From positions 371,676-435,675 of the forward strand of contig BCIG01000025.1 of NCBI GenBank assembly GCA_001599915.1: DNA of 64,000 nt. Reading direction: 5' to 3'. A program made the translations under genes and the position numbers. Origin of the DNA: Symbiotaphrina buchneri. Taxonomy: Eukaryota; Ascomycota; Symbiotaphrinales; Symbiotaphrinaceae. Below the pieces are notes generated by a model, which was not told the origin of the DNA, made no database searches, and saw nothing but the letters and a program-made list of their open reading frames with translations. Below are positions 1-11,013 of this stretch, one piece after another; position 1 is the stretch's first letter, and every line of letters starts with the position of its first letter.

Positions 1-871
1 CCATAGGGAGAACTGGATCAGGTGCGAATAGCGTAGGTACCGACACTGCTGCGACCCTTCTCCGTCTTTCCGGGCTAGGGGCGCCTTGTTCTCTGGAGGC
101 CGGTATCCTTGTCCTGTTACTCACATGGCTTCGAAATTGCGACGGGGGGCCAAGACCATTGGAAAGCCTGCGGCGGAGAGACCGGCCATGGGCTTCCCGC
201 ATCTCGCCGTTTGATGCCGAACCAAACTCTGCATACCTAGGCATTCCAGCGGATATGGAATCGGCAAACATAGATGATCTTAGCCTTTCCGCTTGCATAC
301 CGGTCAGCGAAGGATCCGGGAGATCCGTCATGTCAACATCTCTACTCATCAGAGCCGCCCCCTCAGCATATGTGGTAACTGGCCTAGCCATCTCTGTGGA
401 GGAGCTATGGCGATCGAATCCTAACCTGATCCTGTTGCCACGAGAACCTGATGTGTAACGACTATTGTCCGAATGCTGGTCTACAGGACGAACATCTTGT
501 CCTGGAAGGCTCGAGGGGGCGGGAGCGGCTGTACCCGATTGCAGGAGGGAGCGAACAGTTCCCACTGAGCCTCGCCTCCCCGTAACTAGTCGAGCCAAAT
601 GGGTTTGATCGGTACGAGAAGACTCGTCCCGAGGTGATGAGACTCGCTGGCCCATAGCTGCGGGTGCAAATGTTGAGTCGGACTGTTGTGGCGGTTCGAC
701 GACGTTGTATTCAGTAGGCAGGCTCGTCAAAGCAAAGTCATGCTGGAGTTGTTGGTCCACGGCTGCCGAGTTCAGCCCTGGGGCATCCAGATCTGTGGCG
801 ATCGAGATATTCCTGCCCGACGATTGTAGGAGAGAGCTCTGAGCGAGAACAGGCTGCAGGCAGGATACGGA
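1..871 (-). CDS. unrecognised Ser/Arg-rich protein, partial
   Basis: An open frame reads leftward off the window edge from a likely 3' splice site at 872 (branch-like TTCTGAC, then GCACGCAG). The roughly 290 residues visible are low in complexity and rich in Ser, Arg, Pro and Gln, with basic stretches such as GRRGS and RRRLS, and no catalytic motif or membrane segment. The first in-frame Met (base 655) lies inside the frame, so the true start is probably in an upstream exon; a donor-like GTAAG at 1069 is a candidate, but no clear ATG exon was found. The C-terminus is outside the window. No family is recognised; it could be a regulatory or scaffolding protein. It stands divergent from the Rrn11-like gene. 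Confidence 0.55.
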
Positions 872-1768
872 CTGCGTGCAGTGGAAAGTCAGAACTCGTT
901 GAGTAGAGGGTGCGAGAAAGGGAATGTGAGACTGCAAACGAGTTCACAAGTGATGCAAGGCGAGCGCGGCGGAAGTTGGGTATGATGTGAATGTTTCGAG
1001 TGGGAAGGTCGTGAGTCAAATCAAAGCTCCAGCAATTGCGAGCTTTGGCGGGGTCGGGCAAGGGCTTACCAACGCAAGAAATAGGGTTAACAGACAGAAG
1101 ATGATTCTGATAAAAGAGTCTATACCAGCGAAATATCAAAGTGACAGTCGGAGATGTTGATGGAAGATGGCGGGCGGCTGGTGTTAGATGAAGCACAGAG
1201 GCGGCGTTGTCCTCCAGCGAGTGATTATTAAGATTGGCCGTTGGGGCTGCGTGCTAGCGGTGAAACAGGCGTCATCGACTATTTCGTACTGGGGAGATAC
1301 TCTGGTGAAGTTGTCTGGATCTGGAGGATACCTAGATCACAAGTGAACAGAAGGTGTAAGAGCTACCTTCTATCTCCTGTGCGGTCCAGTGCGCGTCGCT
1401 TGAGACAGGGGCAGGATGATGGTTTTACACTGATGAGGTTCGTACACAAATGTGGTTGGTGAGATGGGCGGCTTTATGAATTCGGCTCTTCAGCGCCTCG
1501 ACGGAGTCGGCTAGGACACCTCTCACTTGTGATATGATACAGACACAGCCAATAGCCCTTCTGCAACCAAGTCAACAATGATCCATTCCACTGTTAACGT
1601 GTAGTGCGATGTAAAACCGGCGCCGGCGCATTGATGGGGTGGCTGGTCGTTCCTACTTCCATGTATTTCTGGTGCCGAACGGTCGACAGCGAGACATAAT
1701 ACCTCACGTCCCCATTTCGTATTCTCCAGACAGCGTCTTCCCTAGCCTGCGTCTTTCGTCTGTCCGCG
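872..1768. other. intergenic, divergent promoter region
   Basis: This stretch separates two divergently transcribed genes. It may hold an upstream exon of the left-edge gene (donor-like GTAAG near 1069, acceptor at 872). No other gene is supported; open frames here lack ATG starts or coding character. Confidence 0.5.
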
Positions 1769-3121
1769 ATGTCTTCCTCGTGCTACTTTTCGCTGCCATT
1801 ATTTGGAGGCCATCAAAGGATATTGACAAGGGCGTCGCAGTATAGAATCAGAAAGCGGAAGCGAGCGGGAGCTGACGGAAAGGAAGAGAGTGGTGACGAC
1901 GAGGATAGCGACTCCAGCCTGGGTGAGGCGCCTCCCAGCCCGGCTGCACTGCTTGACCATGACGAAGATCATGGGCAGATCAGTTCTGAGACCAAGCCTG
2001 GCGGAGATTTTCCGCATGCATCACTCGAGAGCTCCATCAATGTGGTCCAAGCCAGGGGCAATGTCGTGGCTTTGCATGTGGAACAGGAGCTGGCCAAGTT
2101 GAATCTTCCGCTATATGCTCCGTACTCGGCTTCAGCCTTGCATACCGGTGAAGGAGGTGGCCTCCGTGGACGGCATCTGACCGTACTTACTGCTATGCTG
2201 CACAAGAGCTTGTTGGCTGGAGACTTTGCTCGCGCAAGCCGGGCATGGGGCTTGATCTTACGCAGTGGCACGACCGTCGACCTACGATCCCAGGGCAGAT
2301 GGGGCATAGGAGCCGAGGTCATGTTGCGACGAGGAGCCATGACACAACGCCCTGGACGTGGACCTGACTCGCCCAGAGGACCACATTCTGATGACGAAGC
2401 CGATGAGCAGGGCGTTGCATCCACAGAATCATTTCTTGGGGAAGTGAAGGACTACTATGAGCGGCTCATTCTACAATACCCGCCAGTACGGAGACATCAA
2501 CATGCAATTAGCGCTTTGGACTTCTATCCTGCTTTGTTCAGTATGTGGATATATTCAGTCCAGCAACAAGACAAAGAGGCGAAACACAAGCGCCATACAT
2601 TTGAAATCAAGCCCGCAGAGATCGGTTCGGAAGACGAAACAGAAGACGAAGCGAACGCCACGAGCCCTCTGAGACATGCACGAGACGCCAAAACGCGGAA
2701 GGAAGCCATTCGCGCAAACACTGTGCAAGCAGCGGAGGCCATCGAAGGTGTGCTTGTGGAGCTCCTTCTCTCTCCGCCGTATTCAGATTGCCTGCAGCTA
2801 TGGAATATTCGAGGCATGCTAGCCCTCTGGATCGCAGATCTGTGCCTTGGTCCGGCACGTGAAGAAGCAGAGGTTCCAGTCCAGTCCCCCGGAATCCATG
2901 AATGGGACTTACCTACTCCTAGCGGATTTGCAAGCCCAGTAGCGTCGAATATGGATTTTATTGAGATCAGCAAGGCACCAACGGAAGCTTATGCGAGCCG
3001 TGAGAGGCACATTGCAGCTGCCAAAGCTGCCTTTGAGCGAGTAAAGCAAGGAGGAGGAGTACTTTGGAGAGGAGCCACAGATATCCTGATCTCCAGAAAA
3101 TCCCACTCGGGTTCAGATTGA
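1769..3121 (+). CDS. RRN11: RNA polymerase I initiation factor, Rrn11-like
   Basis: This intronless gene predicts 450 aa. Residues 1-35 (MSSSCYFSLPLFGG...) lead into a basic RKRKR patch, then an acidic linker. From about residue 125 comes a helical region with the pattern HLTVLTAMLHKSLLAGDFAR and ASRAWGLILRSG, which I associate with the fungal Rrn11 family (RNA polymerase I core factor, TPR-like repeats). In that role it acts in the nucleolus, helping load Pol I on rDNA promoters. A further helical part with an ILQYPPVRR stretch and an acidic loop follow. The start is the first ATG giving the hydrophobic N-terminal motif. Family assignment rests on pattern memory and is moderate. Confidence 0.65.
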   Translation: MSSSCYFSLPLFGGHQRILTRASQYRIRKRKRAGADGKEESGDDEDSDSSLGEAPPSPAALLDHDEDHGQISSETKPGGDFPHASLESSINVVQARGNVVALHVEQELAKLNLPLYAPYSASALHTGEGGGLRGRHLTVLTAMLHKSLLAGDFARASRAWGLILRSGTTVDLRSQGRWGIGAEVMLRRGAMTQRPGRGPDSPRGPHSDDEADEQGVASTESFLGEVKDYYERLILQYPPVRRHQHAISALDFYPALFSMWIYSVQQQDKEAKHKRHTFEIKPAEIGSEDETEDEANATSPLRHARDAKTRKEAIRANTVQAAEAIEGVLVELLLSPPYSDCLQLWNIRGMLALWIADLCLGPAREEAEVPVQSPGIHEWDLPTPSGFASPVASNMDFIEISKAPTEAYASRERHIAAAKAAFERVKQGGGVLWRGATDILISRKSHSGSD

Positions 3122-3374
3122 GGTATCCCATAGATTTGCAACGTCAGTTATACCAAGGTGTTTCACTCCGTTCGTACGTCAAGCGAGAATATGCTTCACT
3201 CGGCCGAAGACATAAGCTTTGAGCACTGAGATATTCCACGGAGAAAAATCGCTGCGGATATCGGAGAACAACAAAGCAGAGCGGCCAGCGTGGCGTCTGG
3301 AACGAGCACTACTCTCTTCTGCAAACTGGACGGGCCAAGATGGCCTAATAAGATTCCCCTTGGTAGATTGCATT

Positions 3375-5156
3375 CTAATATTCTGGATGACCTCCGGAAG
3401 GTGTGTTGCTACTGCCTGGCCCTGAAGTTGGTATCGGCTGCCGTTGATTGGAGACATTTCCCAACACAGGCTGTTCATTGAAGGGAGAGTCATTTGCATG
3501 CGAATTCCGCGGCGGTGGTAGCCGTAGTTCTCCAAAAGCCGAGGGGCCGCCCGACCCAGTATAGCTTGAAGAAGCAGCCGAGTCCGCGTGGTTGGAGTCA
3601 GGATCCCATATAGGAAGCCCATCAGGCGGCTGAGATTCTCCAGTTGGGTGACCGCGAGCGTAAGAGGCCAGAGAACCATTAATACCGGTCAAGGCCCATG
3701 CGAAGCAGGCCACATCACGAATGACATTCATGAAGTCCTCCACAGGAGGACCGGATGGTGGGGGAATATTATTCCTTGCCGCAGCCAGATTTGGGAGATA
3801 TGCGCCGTTGAAAGACCATAGTTGGTAATTGGGAAGGATCTGTTCTGGTTCTGGCATGACTGGTTCTGTTGCCCAAGGTGCGGCGAACAAGCCACTCGTG
3901 TAAGCCGCAGGAGTCGGCTGTTGTGGGAAAGCAAGCACCGGCCTGGCTTTGCGGAGCACGACAACCAGCCCATCTGACGTGCAGGAGACTACTGCTTCGA
4001 CCTCAAGGCGCCCACCTCGTGCCTCCGATCTCTCGATCCGCGGCTGCCTCCCCAGTTCCGGCGAAGGCAGGGGCAAGGATGAGCTGGATGACTCTGCAGC
4101 TGTCGGTTCGTCAAATATGCCCTCATTCCTGCTCGTATCATGGTCGGTACTGTTGCCAGACGTATTGGAAGTTGACACCGACCCTGAGGTTGTCGATGAC
4201 TGGTGTTCGTATGTTCTGGTCTGTTGTCGCTGGTCAGACTGACCCACTAGGTGGACGCCCCCCTCATCCTCATCCTCTTCGCTACTGCGTGCGTCTTCCA
4301 TTGGCTCGTCTTCGCCATTCGTCTCACCTCTCTCGGTTTGGCGTGGATCCCGGAACCAAAAGCGAAGATAGGCAATGGAGTCATTGGCCTTGGCGCTTTC
4401 CAGACATCTGATGGCTTCCGCTAGACAGTCTTCCTGGATGCAGTAATAGAAGCTCTTGTCCTTCATTTCTTCTGCAGAGATACCTACAATGTCGGACACG
4501 GAATTTGTGGCATACATTACAGGGAGAGTACGGCTGAACCTGTTGATGAACAATGCGGCCCTAGGCTCATGGGGCTGTCCCCGAGAGAATTTAGAGGAGA
4601 GTTCGGTCAACATATGGTACCGCGGATCCCGTGGAGAGGAAGAGAATAGCCGTCGTATGATTGGTGCCTCGACCGCCCGTTCTGTGGACACGTTGGTCAT
4701 TGCCTTCATCTAGAGGTGCAGCGCATCAGGACCAGCATACTCACTTTGACTTTTATAATCTCGCCGGTAAATGCTCGTGCAGGCCACCAAGACGTCATGG
4801 ACGACCGTGAAGCAACATTCGCACCCCACCCATTCATTGTGCTTGCTCTTGATCCTACAATATGATAGCACGGCAGCCTTATCAAGGTAGACCCCGCGGC
4901 CGTGCTTGGCTTGCGCGAATGGTAATTCTTCCGGATGGAAATAGTCCCAACACGATCGGCCAACGACCTCCTGTGGCATCCATCCCAGGATATCTACAAT
5001 CGAGTTGGATGCGTAGAGGATTCTGGCATCAACAGTGAGGTCTATGACTGGTCAACATACAGATCCCAGACCTAGTCACAAGTAGGGTCCCTTCCGGAGA
5101 CCTCCCGAGAACAAAAGGGTAAGCGTACCATGAATCGAGATGAATGTGGTCTCCAT
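3375..5156 (-). CDS. PAS-domain protein, two PAS folds
   Basis: Three exons (5156-5129, 5041-4745, 4681-3375) give 543 aa. The first exon encodes only METTFISIH; joining it to DLTVDARILYASNS completes the start of a PAS fold (about residues 5-105). A second PAS-like segment (about 128-205, AALFINRFSRTLPVMYATNS...) follows. The C-terminal half is acidic, then Ser/Gly/Pro-rich, and seems disordered. No zinc finger or kinase domain follows, so it is not a white-collar or histidine-kinase protein; sensing or protein interaction is the inference. The second junction was fixed by frame: donor GTGAGT at 4744 and acceptor CACAG at 4682 restore S-Q-K-R-A-V-E-A-P. No Cys for flavin attachment was recognised, so light sensing is not claimed. 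Confidence 0.8.
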
Positions 5157-7002
5157 GGCTCCGGAAACCGCTGGCTGCGTCAGAACGGCTTTCTAACACA
5201 TCCACGAACAGCAAGTTTGCCCACAATAACTAGGACGCAGCACGATATGGGGTGTGGATTGTCTATCGGCCTTCTAGACTCCGTTCATCAAGGATATAAT
5301 TGGGACAAGTTCGGCAGGGTCATGTGCGTGTAGAATAAATGCACAAGTTATGCAGCAGACACAGGACGACGTCAATTGCGCGCACTATCGGGTATGTGGT
5401 GTCTGAACCCGGCGAGAGGAGAGCCGCAGAGTGGTGAAACACGGAAGAGCAGGACGTGTTGACCCAAGGATATTCGGTAGCAGGAACGTGGTTGGACCGC
5501 TCAAGTCATGCAACTGGGGGGAGCTCGATCGATCAGTCACTCAGAACAAGGGTATCCGGTCCGGAGACGCGGGTCCGAGTAAGGGATGAGCAAGGTATCG
5601 AGTAGTGGTGGTGGGGAAGCACTTGAGAAGACACGACGATTGTCTTTTACTCGTCTTTTGAGGAAGTTGCGAAGATCGGAAATAACAGGGAAAATGACGG
5701 AGTTGGGCGCGGTACGGAGTGCCCATACGAGAACCTGGAGTAGTACGAAGCTACGGCGTCGGTGCGCTGCAATGGCTTTCATCGGACAAACAAGACAGTT
5801 TGCTTCCATCCAATCATCATCAAGCGTGCAGGTATCGTTACCTTACCTTATCTTATCATCTCGGTCATATTGTAAAGGTATCTTAAGTACCTTACCTTAC
5901 CGACCTTGCGTGTTCCTTCGTACCGTACAGATACGATACCTCAAAAGAAGAGACTGTGAGACTCGTGGGCTCTTGGACTCTTTTGGCGGTGACAGCAAAC
6001 CTTAAAAGGGCCCGTAAGGGCAAGGTACCTCGAGTAACACATCACTTACGGTAAGGTACCTTAGGTATCTTAAAGTATCTTTTACCTTACCTACTCTACC
6101 TAGGTAAGTATTTATGGCTTCCTGCACGTCATTAAGGTATGGCCAGTGAAGAGATGCGGAGCAGAGGATGTAGCAGTTGTACACCTACCTTACCTAGGTA
6201 GTCGGCGGTGTCCAACGAGGCTCCTTCCTGTTCATGCTATGATTGATGCTTTACACTGTCTTAAGTGTTCTTAATGCACTCTTTGAAGTGCAGCCGGTCG
6301 ACTCATGTTGCTTCGTAGACCTGCGCTCTACAGCGTTGACGGTGGTATTCGTCGTAGCAGTGAAGTACCCTACCTAAGGTAACCTAAGGTAGGTAGCTTG
6401 CCTGCAGTCCTCGACCTGCTGCAGTCTTCAGTCGGTTGACTTGAAGCCTTTTATATGATTTAAGATACCTAGCAAGATGTTTGAGTAAAGACATATTTTT
6501 TAAATACCTACCTTACCTTCCAAGTTCCTTGCCTACCTCACCATAAGATGCCGTCCTTATGAGCTGCGGCGAGCAGCTGTTATGAGAGGCAACCGTACTG
6601 CCCAACGCAGCCCCTCTGCTTCTGCTGCTGTTGGCACCAAGAGCCGGACTTTTTCGCCCCTTCCAGTATAGCAGCGTGATGCCACCAATTGGCCGAGGCG
6701 CTGCACAGCTTGACCACACAACGCCCCGTAAGGAACACAGAAGTCATGCATTGTCGCCCTCTGTCATCCTGTTTCCGGCATCATAGCCCCGTTCTTACTT
6801 TCGAGAACATCTCCTCTGGTAGGCACCGGTTGCTTAGCAAGCTATTAATATTCTCCGAGTCCCAACGTTCAGTTATCATGCAGACACATCAAGTCTGACT
6901 TCCACTCTTTTTTTTGATGTTCTTTCCTGAGTATATTATACCAAGCTGCATTGTCTTGTGATAATCCGTTTCCTGTTATCTTTCCGGGGACATTGGGCGA
7001 AC
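5157..7002. repeat. gene-free block with GGTACC/CCTTACC repeats
   Basis: About 1.85 kb without a supported gene. From about 5820 to 6550 it is dominated by degenerate TACC/GGTA units: CCTTACC, GGTACC, CCTAGGTA and TAAGGTA in both orientations, many overlapping and palindromic. The stretch near 6040-6120 is almost entirely made of them. The same motif recurs in most promoter-side gaps of this window. The left part is the 5' region of the PAS gene. Confidence 0.75.
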
Positions 7003-8199
7003 ATGCCTTCCCTCACCACCACCCTACCGGCTTCTTGGTTTCAGAGTCTTGCTTTGTACCAGCTTGAGCGCAGAGCCATCTTTCTCAAGGTAAGGACGAC
7101 TACGCTCTGCAGTGGGCCTACCGGCGCTCATCGTCCGGCCAGTCATGGCATCTCTTGGGCCCCATCACGCGTTTCCAGGAGCGGAATGTTAGGGTGGAGT
7201 ACGAGATCGCCCAGGTTGGCTTCTACGCCATCAACACATCGGATGAGAACAACAGCATCAGCCCAGAGGGGATTGCCGTATATGATCTGAACGTGGGTGT
7301 GTTCCTTCCCGACAAGGCACTTGTCTGAGGCCTTCTAGGAGCGACCGCTTCGTACGCATTTCACTTCTAGTGGACTGGTCTTTGTCACGCTATCCGAAGA
7401 AACGTTGTCGTTCGATCAGTTCTTTCCGGGCCTCGAGGAACTTTTAGCTCGGGTGGACTTCACGAAGCTACCTCACAGGCGCAGTCTGCGATACAGCGGC
7501 CACTTCAATTGGAAGACCATGTAAGTCACTTTTCGGCTGTGTGCTTCTAGGCAAAATCGTAATGACGGGATGGAAGGATGGACGGCTATCAGGAGTGTCT
7601 GCATTGCCAGTACACCCATCCTTCATTCTCTAAGTTCTATCCTCCAACTTTCTACGCCGTTGAAAATCACACGAATTTCTGTCGGCACATTGCCGACCCA
7701 AAGAAACCAGACGATGGTCTTTTTTTGTACTTCTTCCCAATGTGCACACTGAACGTCTACGGGGGAGGGATGTCGTCATTCCGGACATGTCCCACCGACG
7801 ATCCCTGCGTCAGTCGCATGGAGTTTGATTATTACAACCTCAAGGACGGCGAGGCTTTCGAGGAGTACTTCCGATTCGTACGGCAGGTGGCCTTGGAAGA
7901 CTTCGAGCTCTGTGAAAAGGCACAGAGCAACCTGGAGCGAGGCATCTACAATGAAGGGATCCTCAATCCGAACAAGGAGAACGGTGTTGCTTGTAGGTCT
8001 TCACTTGTTTGCGTTCGTTGTCAAGCCCCGCCCTGATCAAGTGCAAGATTACCAGCAGCGAGTTCGGGAGCTCGTTTTCGAGCAGCATGCTGTCGAGGAG
8101 GAGGTGCGGAAAGGGGCGGTTAGTGGGAAGCCAGAAGCTGCCCCCGGGCTTTCCCAGCCACGTGGAGGCGCGCCATTAAGCGTGGAGATTGGAGCTTGA
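7003..8199 (+). CDS. Rieske-oxygenase alpha-subunit relative lacking the Rieske cluster
   Basis: Five exons (7003-7089, 7143-7292, 7339-7520, 7577-7992, 8048-8199) give 328 aa, closing in frame. The catalytic half is clear: NWK at 136-138, then DGYQECLHC with His149 and, four residues later, His154, the usual ligand pair for mononuclear iron in choline-monooxygenase-type ring-hydroxylating oxygenases. The N-terminal half keeps the flanks of the Rieske domain (LERRAIFLK, WHLLGPITRF, VEYEIAQ, SGLVFVTLSEE), but the segment that should carry Cys-x-His and Cys-x2-His is only a short linker. All introns are GT-AG, so this looks like a real protein with an internal deletion, not a broken gene. If active it needs an outside electron donor. 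The next gene downstream carries a Rieske cluster. Confidence 0.82.
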
Positions 8200-8997
8200 T
8201 GTGCGTGCTGAGCTTCGAGGAGCAATCGTGAAGGATCCGGGGTGGTCATCCCTCTGGACAAGTGCTATATGCCGGCCACCATGCATGCCCCTAGACAGAT
8301 TAACGTGGACACGAAGGCATGCCACTTCGGCATGCCTTCGTGTCAGCCATTCATTGCTCCGACACCGATTCAGGGCTTGACCAGTGCACAAACTGAGCAC
8401 ACGACACGGAGCATGCAGTCTACCACAGATGCCATGCCACCAGCTATTATTAATGATTAAATGGCTCCTTTGTTGTGGAAGTCGTAGGTACAAACAGGTC
8501 CTGGACACATACACGCCGGGTTAAGGTTTCGGCGGGGAAGAAATTTCCCGAATTGGTAGAATTAATATCAGATGCGAGATGCCTGTTCTTTGTCGTTTCA
8601 CGTCAGGTTTAAGGCTTCCCGGCAGGCCGCCAACATGCACCATGGAAGCATATTCCAAGTTGGGTTAGCCCAGAAACCTATCACCGAGCCCTACTGATCT
8701 GCAAGGCGCGCTGTAGCTCTACGGGGCAAGGTAAGCAACCATCGATAAGGATCTGGTGAATCATGTCGAATAATGGACACCGTCTTAAACCGTGTGCGAA
8801 AGCCATGCCCCAAGGCCGACGTGCACCTTTCCGCGCGCCTTGCTCACGATTACACGTCGTGCATGGCATGCAGGAACAGGGTCGGAGTCGGGGATAATTG
8901 AAGAAAGGAAACAATAAAGAAGCCATTGCCCCTGATTTGCCCATTTATCCAATCTAGTTGTTGTCTGTCAACCAACCACCTGCCGGTCCTCGGAACA
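8200..8997. other. intergenic between the two Rieske relatives
   Basis: No gene is supported. It contains the perfect hairpin at 8308-8344 and, upstream of the next ATG, a plain promoter-like stretch. Open frames on either strand are short and without recognisable content. Confidence 0.6.
8308..8344. repeat. perfect 16-bp inverted repeat with 5-nt loop
   Basis: The left arm 8308-8323 (GACACGAAGGCATGCC) is exactly complementary to the right arm 8329-8344, with loop ACTTC. It lies 108 bases after the stop codon of the first oxygenase gene, in its likely 3' untranslated region. Confidence 0.9.
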
Positions 8998-10533
8998 ATG
9001 ATCTCCCTCTCCAACATCCTCTGGCTTCTTATCGGACTCCTGATCCCAAGGTTTCTGCCCGACCTTCGATTTCTAGATATTCTGCCGCGACGGCGCTGGC
9101 CGGGCCAACAGCAGACAGTATCGCCTGAAGATGTCAAGGGGGAGGTGACGGATGGCGTCACCAAGGAGTCAGAGTTCCCGCCGGACTGGTGGACAGGGAA
9201 GAAGATTTTTGAACTTGAAAAGAGAGCTCTCTTCAGCAAGGTAGGTCGTCAGCTTCCACGAAACACAACGCTGGGCGAGAATACACTGGGAATATGCCAA
9301 CTGCCATAGAGTTGGCTCTATGTCACCCACCGAAATCGCTTTTCGAAGCCAGGGGACTACCGCAGTTTTGAAACTGCCGGCTTCCCATTTTTCCTTATCC
9401 TTGGCCGCGACGGTCAGCTGCGCGCCTTTCACAATGTGTGCCGACACCGAGCGTATAGCGTAACACGGAAAGAAAGCGGTTGCTCCACAGTATTGGGTTG
9501 TCGTTATCACGGGTGGTCCTATGATACGCTGGGACGTCTCACAAAGGCTCCGGAGTTTGATAAGGTGCCTGGCTTCAACAGGGCTGACAATGGACTATGG
9601 CCGATCCATACGCATGTAACACGCAATGGCCTAGTCTTCGTGAATTTTGCTCGCGAGATTTCCGACGCAGATAAGCCTGAATGGGATGTGGATATCATGT
9701 CCCCAGCAGGATCTCAGTGGCTGTCAAGCTGGGAAATCCAGGGTAATTTCAACTGGAAGCTGACTGGTGAGTGACCTGAACACTCTCTGAGGATGCGACG
9801 AGGGAAAGTATAAGAGACTGAGACGAATGTACATCTAGAGAGTTCTCCTCGTCAGGAGGCGGCGTCGACTTCTGGTCTGTTAGACGCACTCCGGTTTTGG
9901 AATGCCGTGCCAAAGGAGGACATTCGTGGTTTCCCTTGCGCAGCGTTCTATTTCGATCATGCTGCAAGAGTTTGGTTATCTGTGTCCTTCATGCCAGCCT
10001 CCGCCCACCAGACAACAGCGAGAGTTGATGCCTATCAGACCGGAAAGGCTGCCAACTATGGGAGCGGCTGGCAGAATTTGAAAGATCGGGCGGTAGCCAT
10101 GATAACAGAACTTGAGAAGAAGCAGATCGCACTGAATGAACGAGCCCAGTGAGTAATCTGTTTCTGCAAACAGAACACACTGACAAAATCGTCTGTAGAG
10201 ATGTATCGCAAGAGGTGGACTGGGGTAAGTCAACCCTAGAATTCGTCCGGAAGAAGCATCTGACACAGCATAGAAGCGCAAAGTAAGCTGTTGGATATCC
10301 TCAAGACACATCTGAAGCAGGAACGAGTGCTTGGAGAAGAGATTCATCCAGCACGTGTCCAAAGCAATCTAACGCCACAGTTTGCTGAGGCAGATCAGTG
10401 TAAGAGAAGTATGCTCTTGGAAACCGTGCATAAGTACTAACGTGGTCTCACAGTCTGCAGAGCATTGGACAAGCTGGGCGATATGGAAGCTGATCTGGAA
10501 CCTGCAGGAAGAAACGATCCTATGGCCTGGTAA
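8998..10533 (+). CDS. membrane-anchored Rieske [2Fe-2S] protein without oxygenase catalytic domain
   Basis: Six exons (8998-9240, 9310-9766, 9839-10148, 10199-10224, 10274-10399, 10454-10533) give 413 aa. Residues about 3-22 form a hydrophobic N-terminal anchor. The Rieske domain spans about 83-200: Cys125-x-His127 (VCRHRAY) and Cys145-x2-His148 (CRYHGWSY), so the cluster ligands are present. The usual NWKL follows, but instead of the D-N-Y-x-E-C-Y-H iron site the protein goes to a different module (about 235-345, WLSVSFMPASAHQTT and a helical EKKQIALNERAQ) and a polar tail. I recall similar Rieske proteins in fungi, so this may be an established family. Probable role: electron transfer at a membrane. 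Confidence 0.82.
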
Positions 10534-11013
10534 CTGCAAGAGCTTCGATTGTGCAAGCTGAATCGAGAGACCGAGGAAATAAGGAAGGTAGAAGTGTAGG
10601 ACGCGAAACAATAGATTAGAAAGAGACTGCAATGAAATGTAGCCCCTGAGGACAGAAAAGCGGCTTTGCCTAGAGATGGGAACAATTGCAGTAACACCAA
10701 GAGCTTTGAGTCCATCAACCATGAATATAACCCTAAAGAGGTGGGAGCGAAGAGCATAAGAAAAGAGCATCCCCAGACCTTTTGCGATCGTCGGGGAAGA
10801 AGGGAAAAAGAAGAAGCCGAGGACGTCAAGATGAAGTGTGGAGCCTGTCAGAGTGGTACCGATACCTTCAAATATAAAACAAGGCACGGGCCACCTAATA
10901 GGTCCAGAGCTCTCAAGCCATCTACCGAGGTGTAGGCACACCGCTGTCAATGTTAGTGAGCCCATTGCGGAGATGGAACGCAATAATCTCGACATCCAAA
11001 ACCTTATGCCGAG
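10534..11013. other. intergenic between Rieske protein and ARV1
   Basis: About 480 bases that must hold the terminator of the Rieske gene and the promoter of ARV1. No coding region, RNA gene or repeat could be supported. Confidence 0.55.

Noticed and set aside
738-1196. 152-codon minus-strand frame
   Set aside because: It begins without an ATG and crosses a likely intron; its end overlaps the better frame of the left-edge gene.
7003-10533. A single Rieske oxygenase gene split by annotation
   Set aside because: Each half has its own ATG, stop, NWK motif and about 800 bases between them, so they are two genes and not one.
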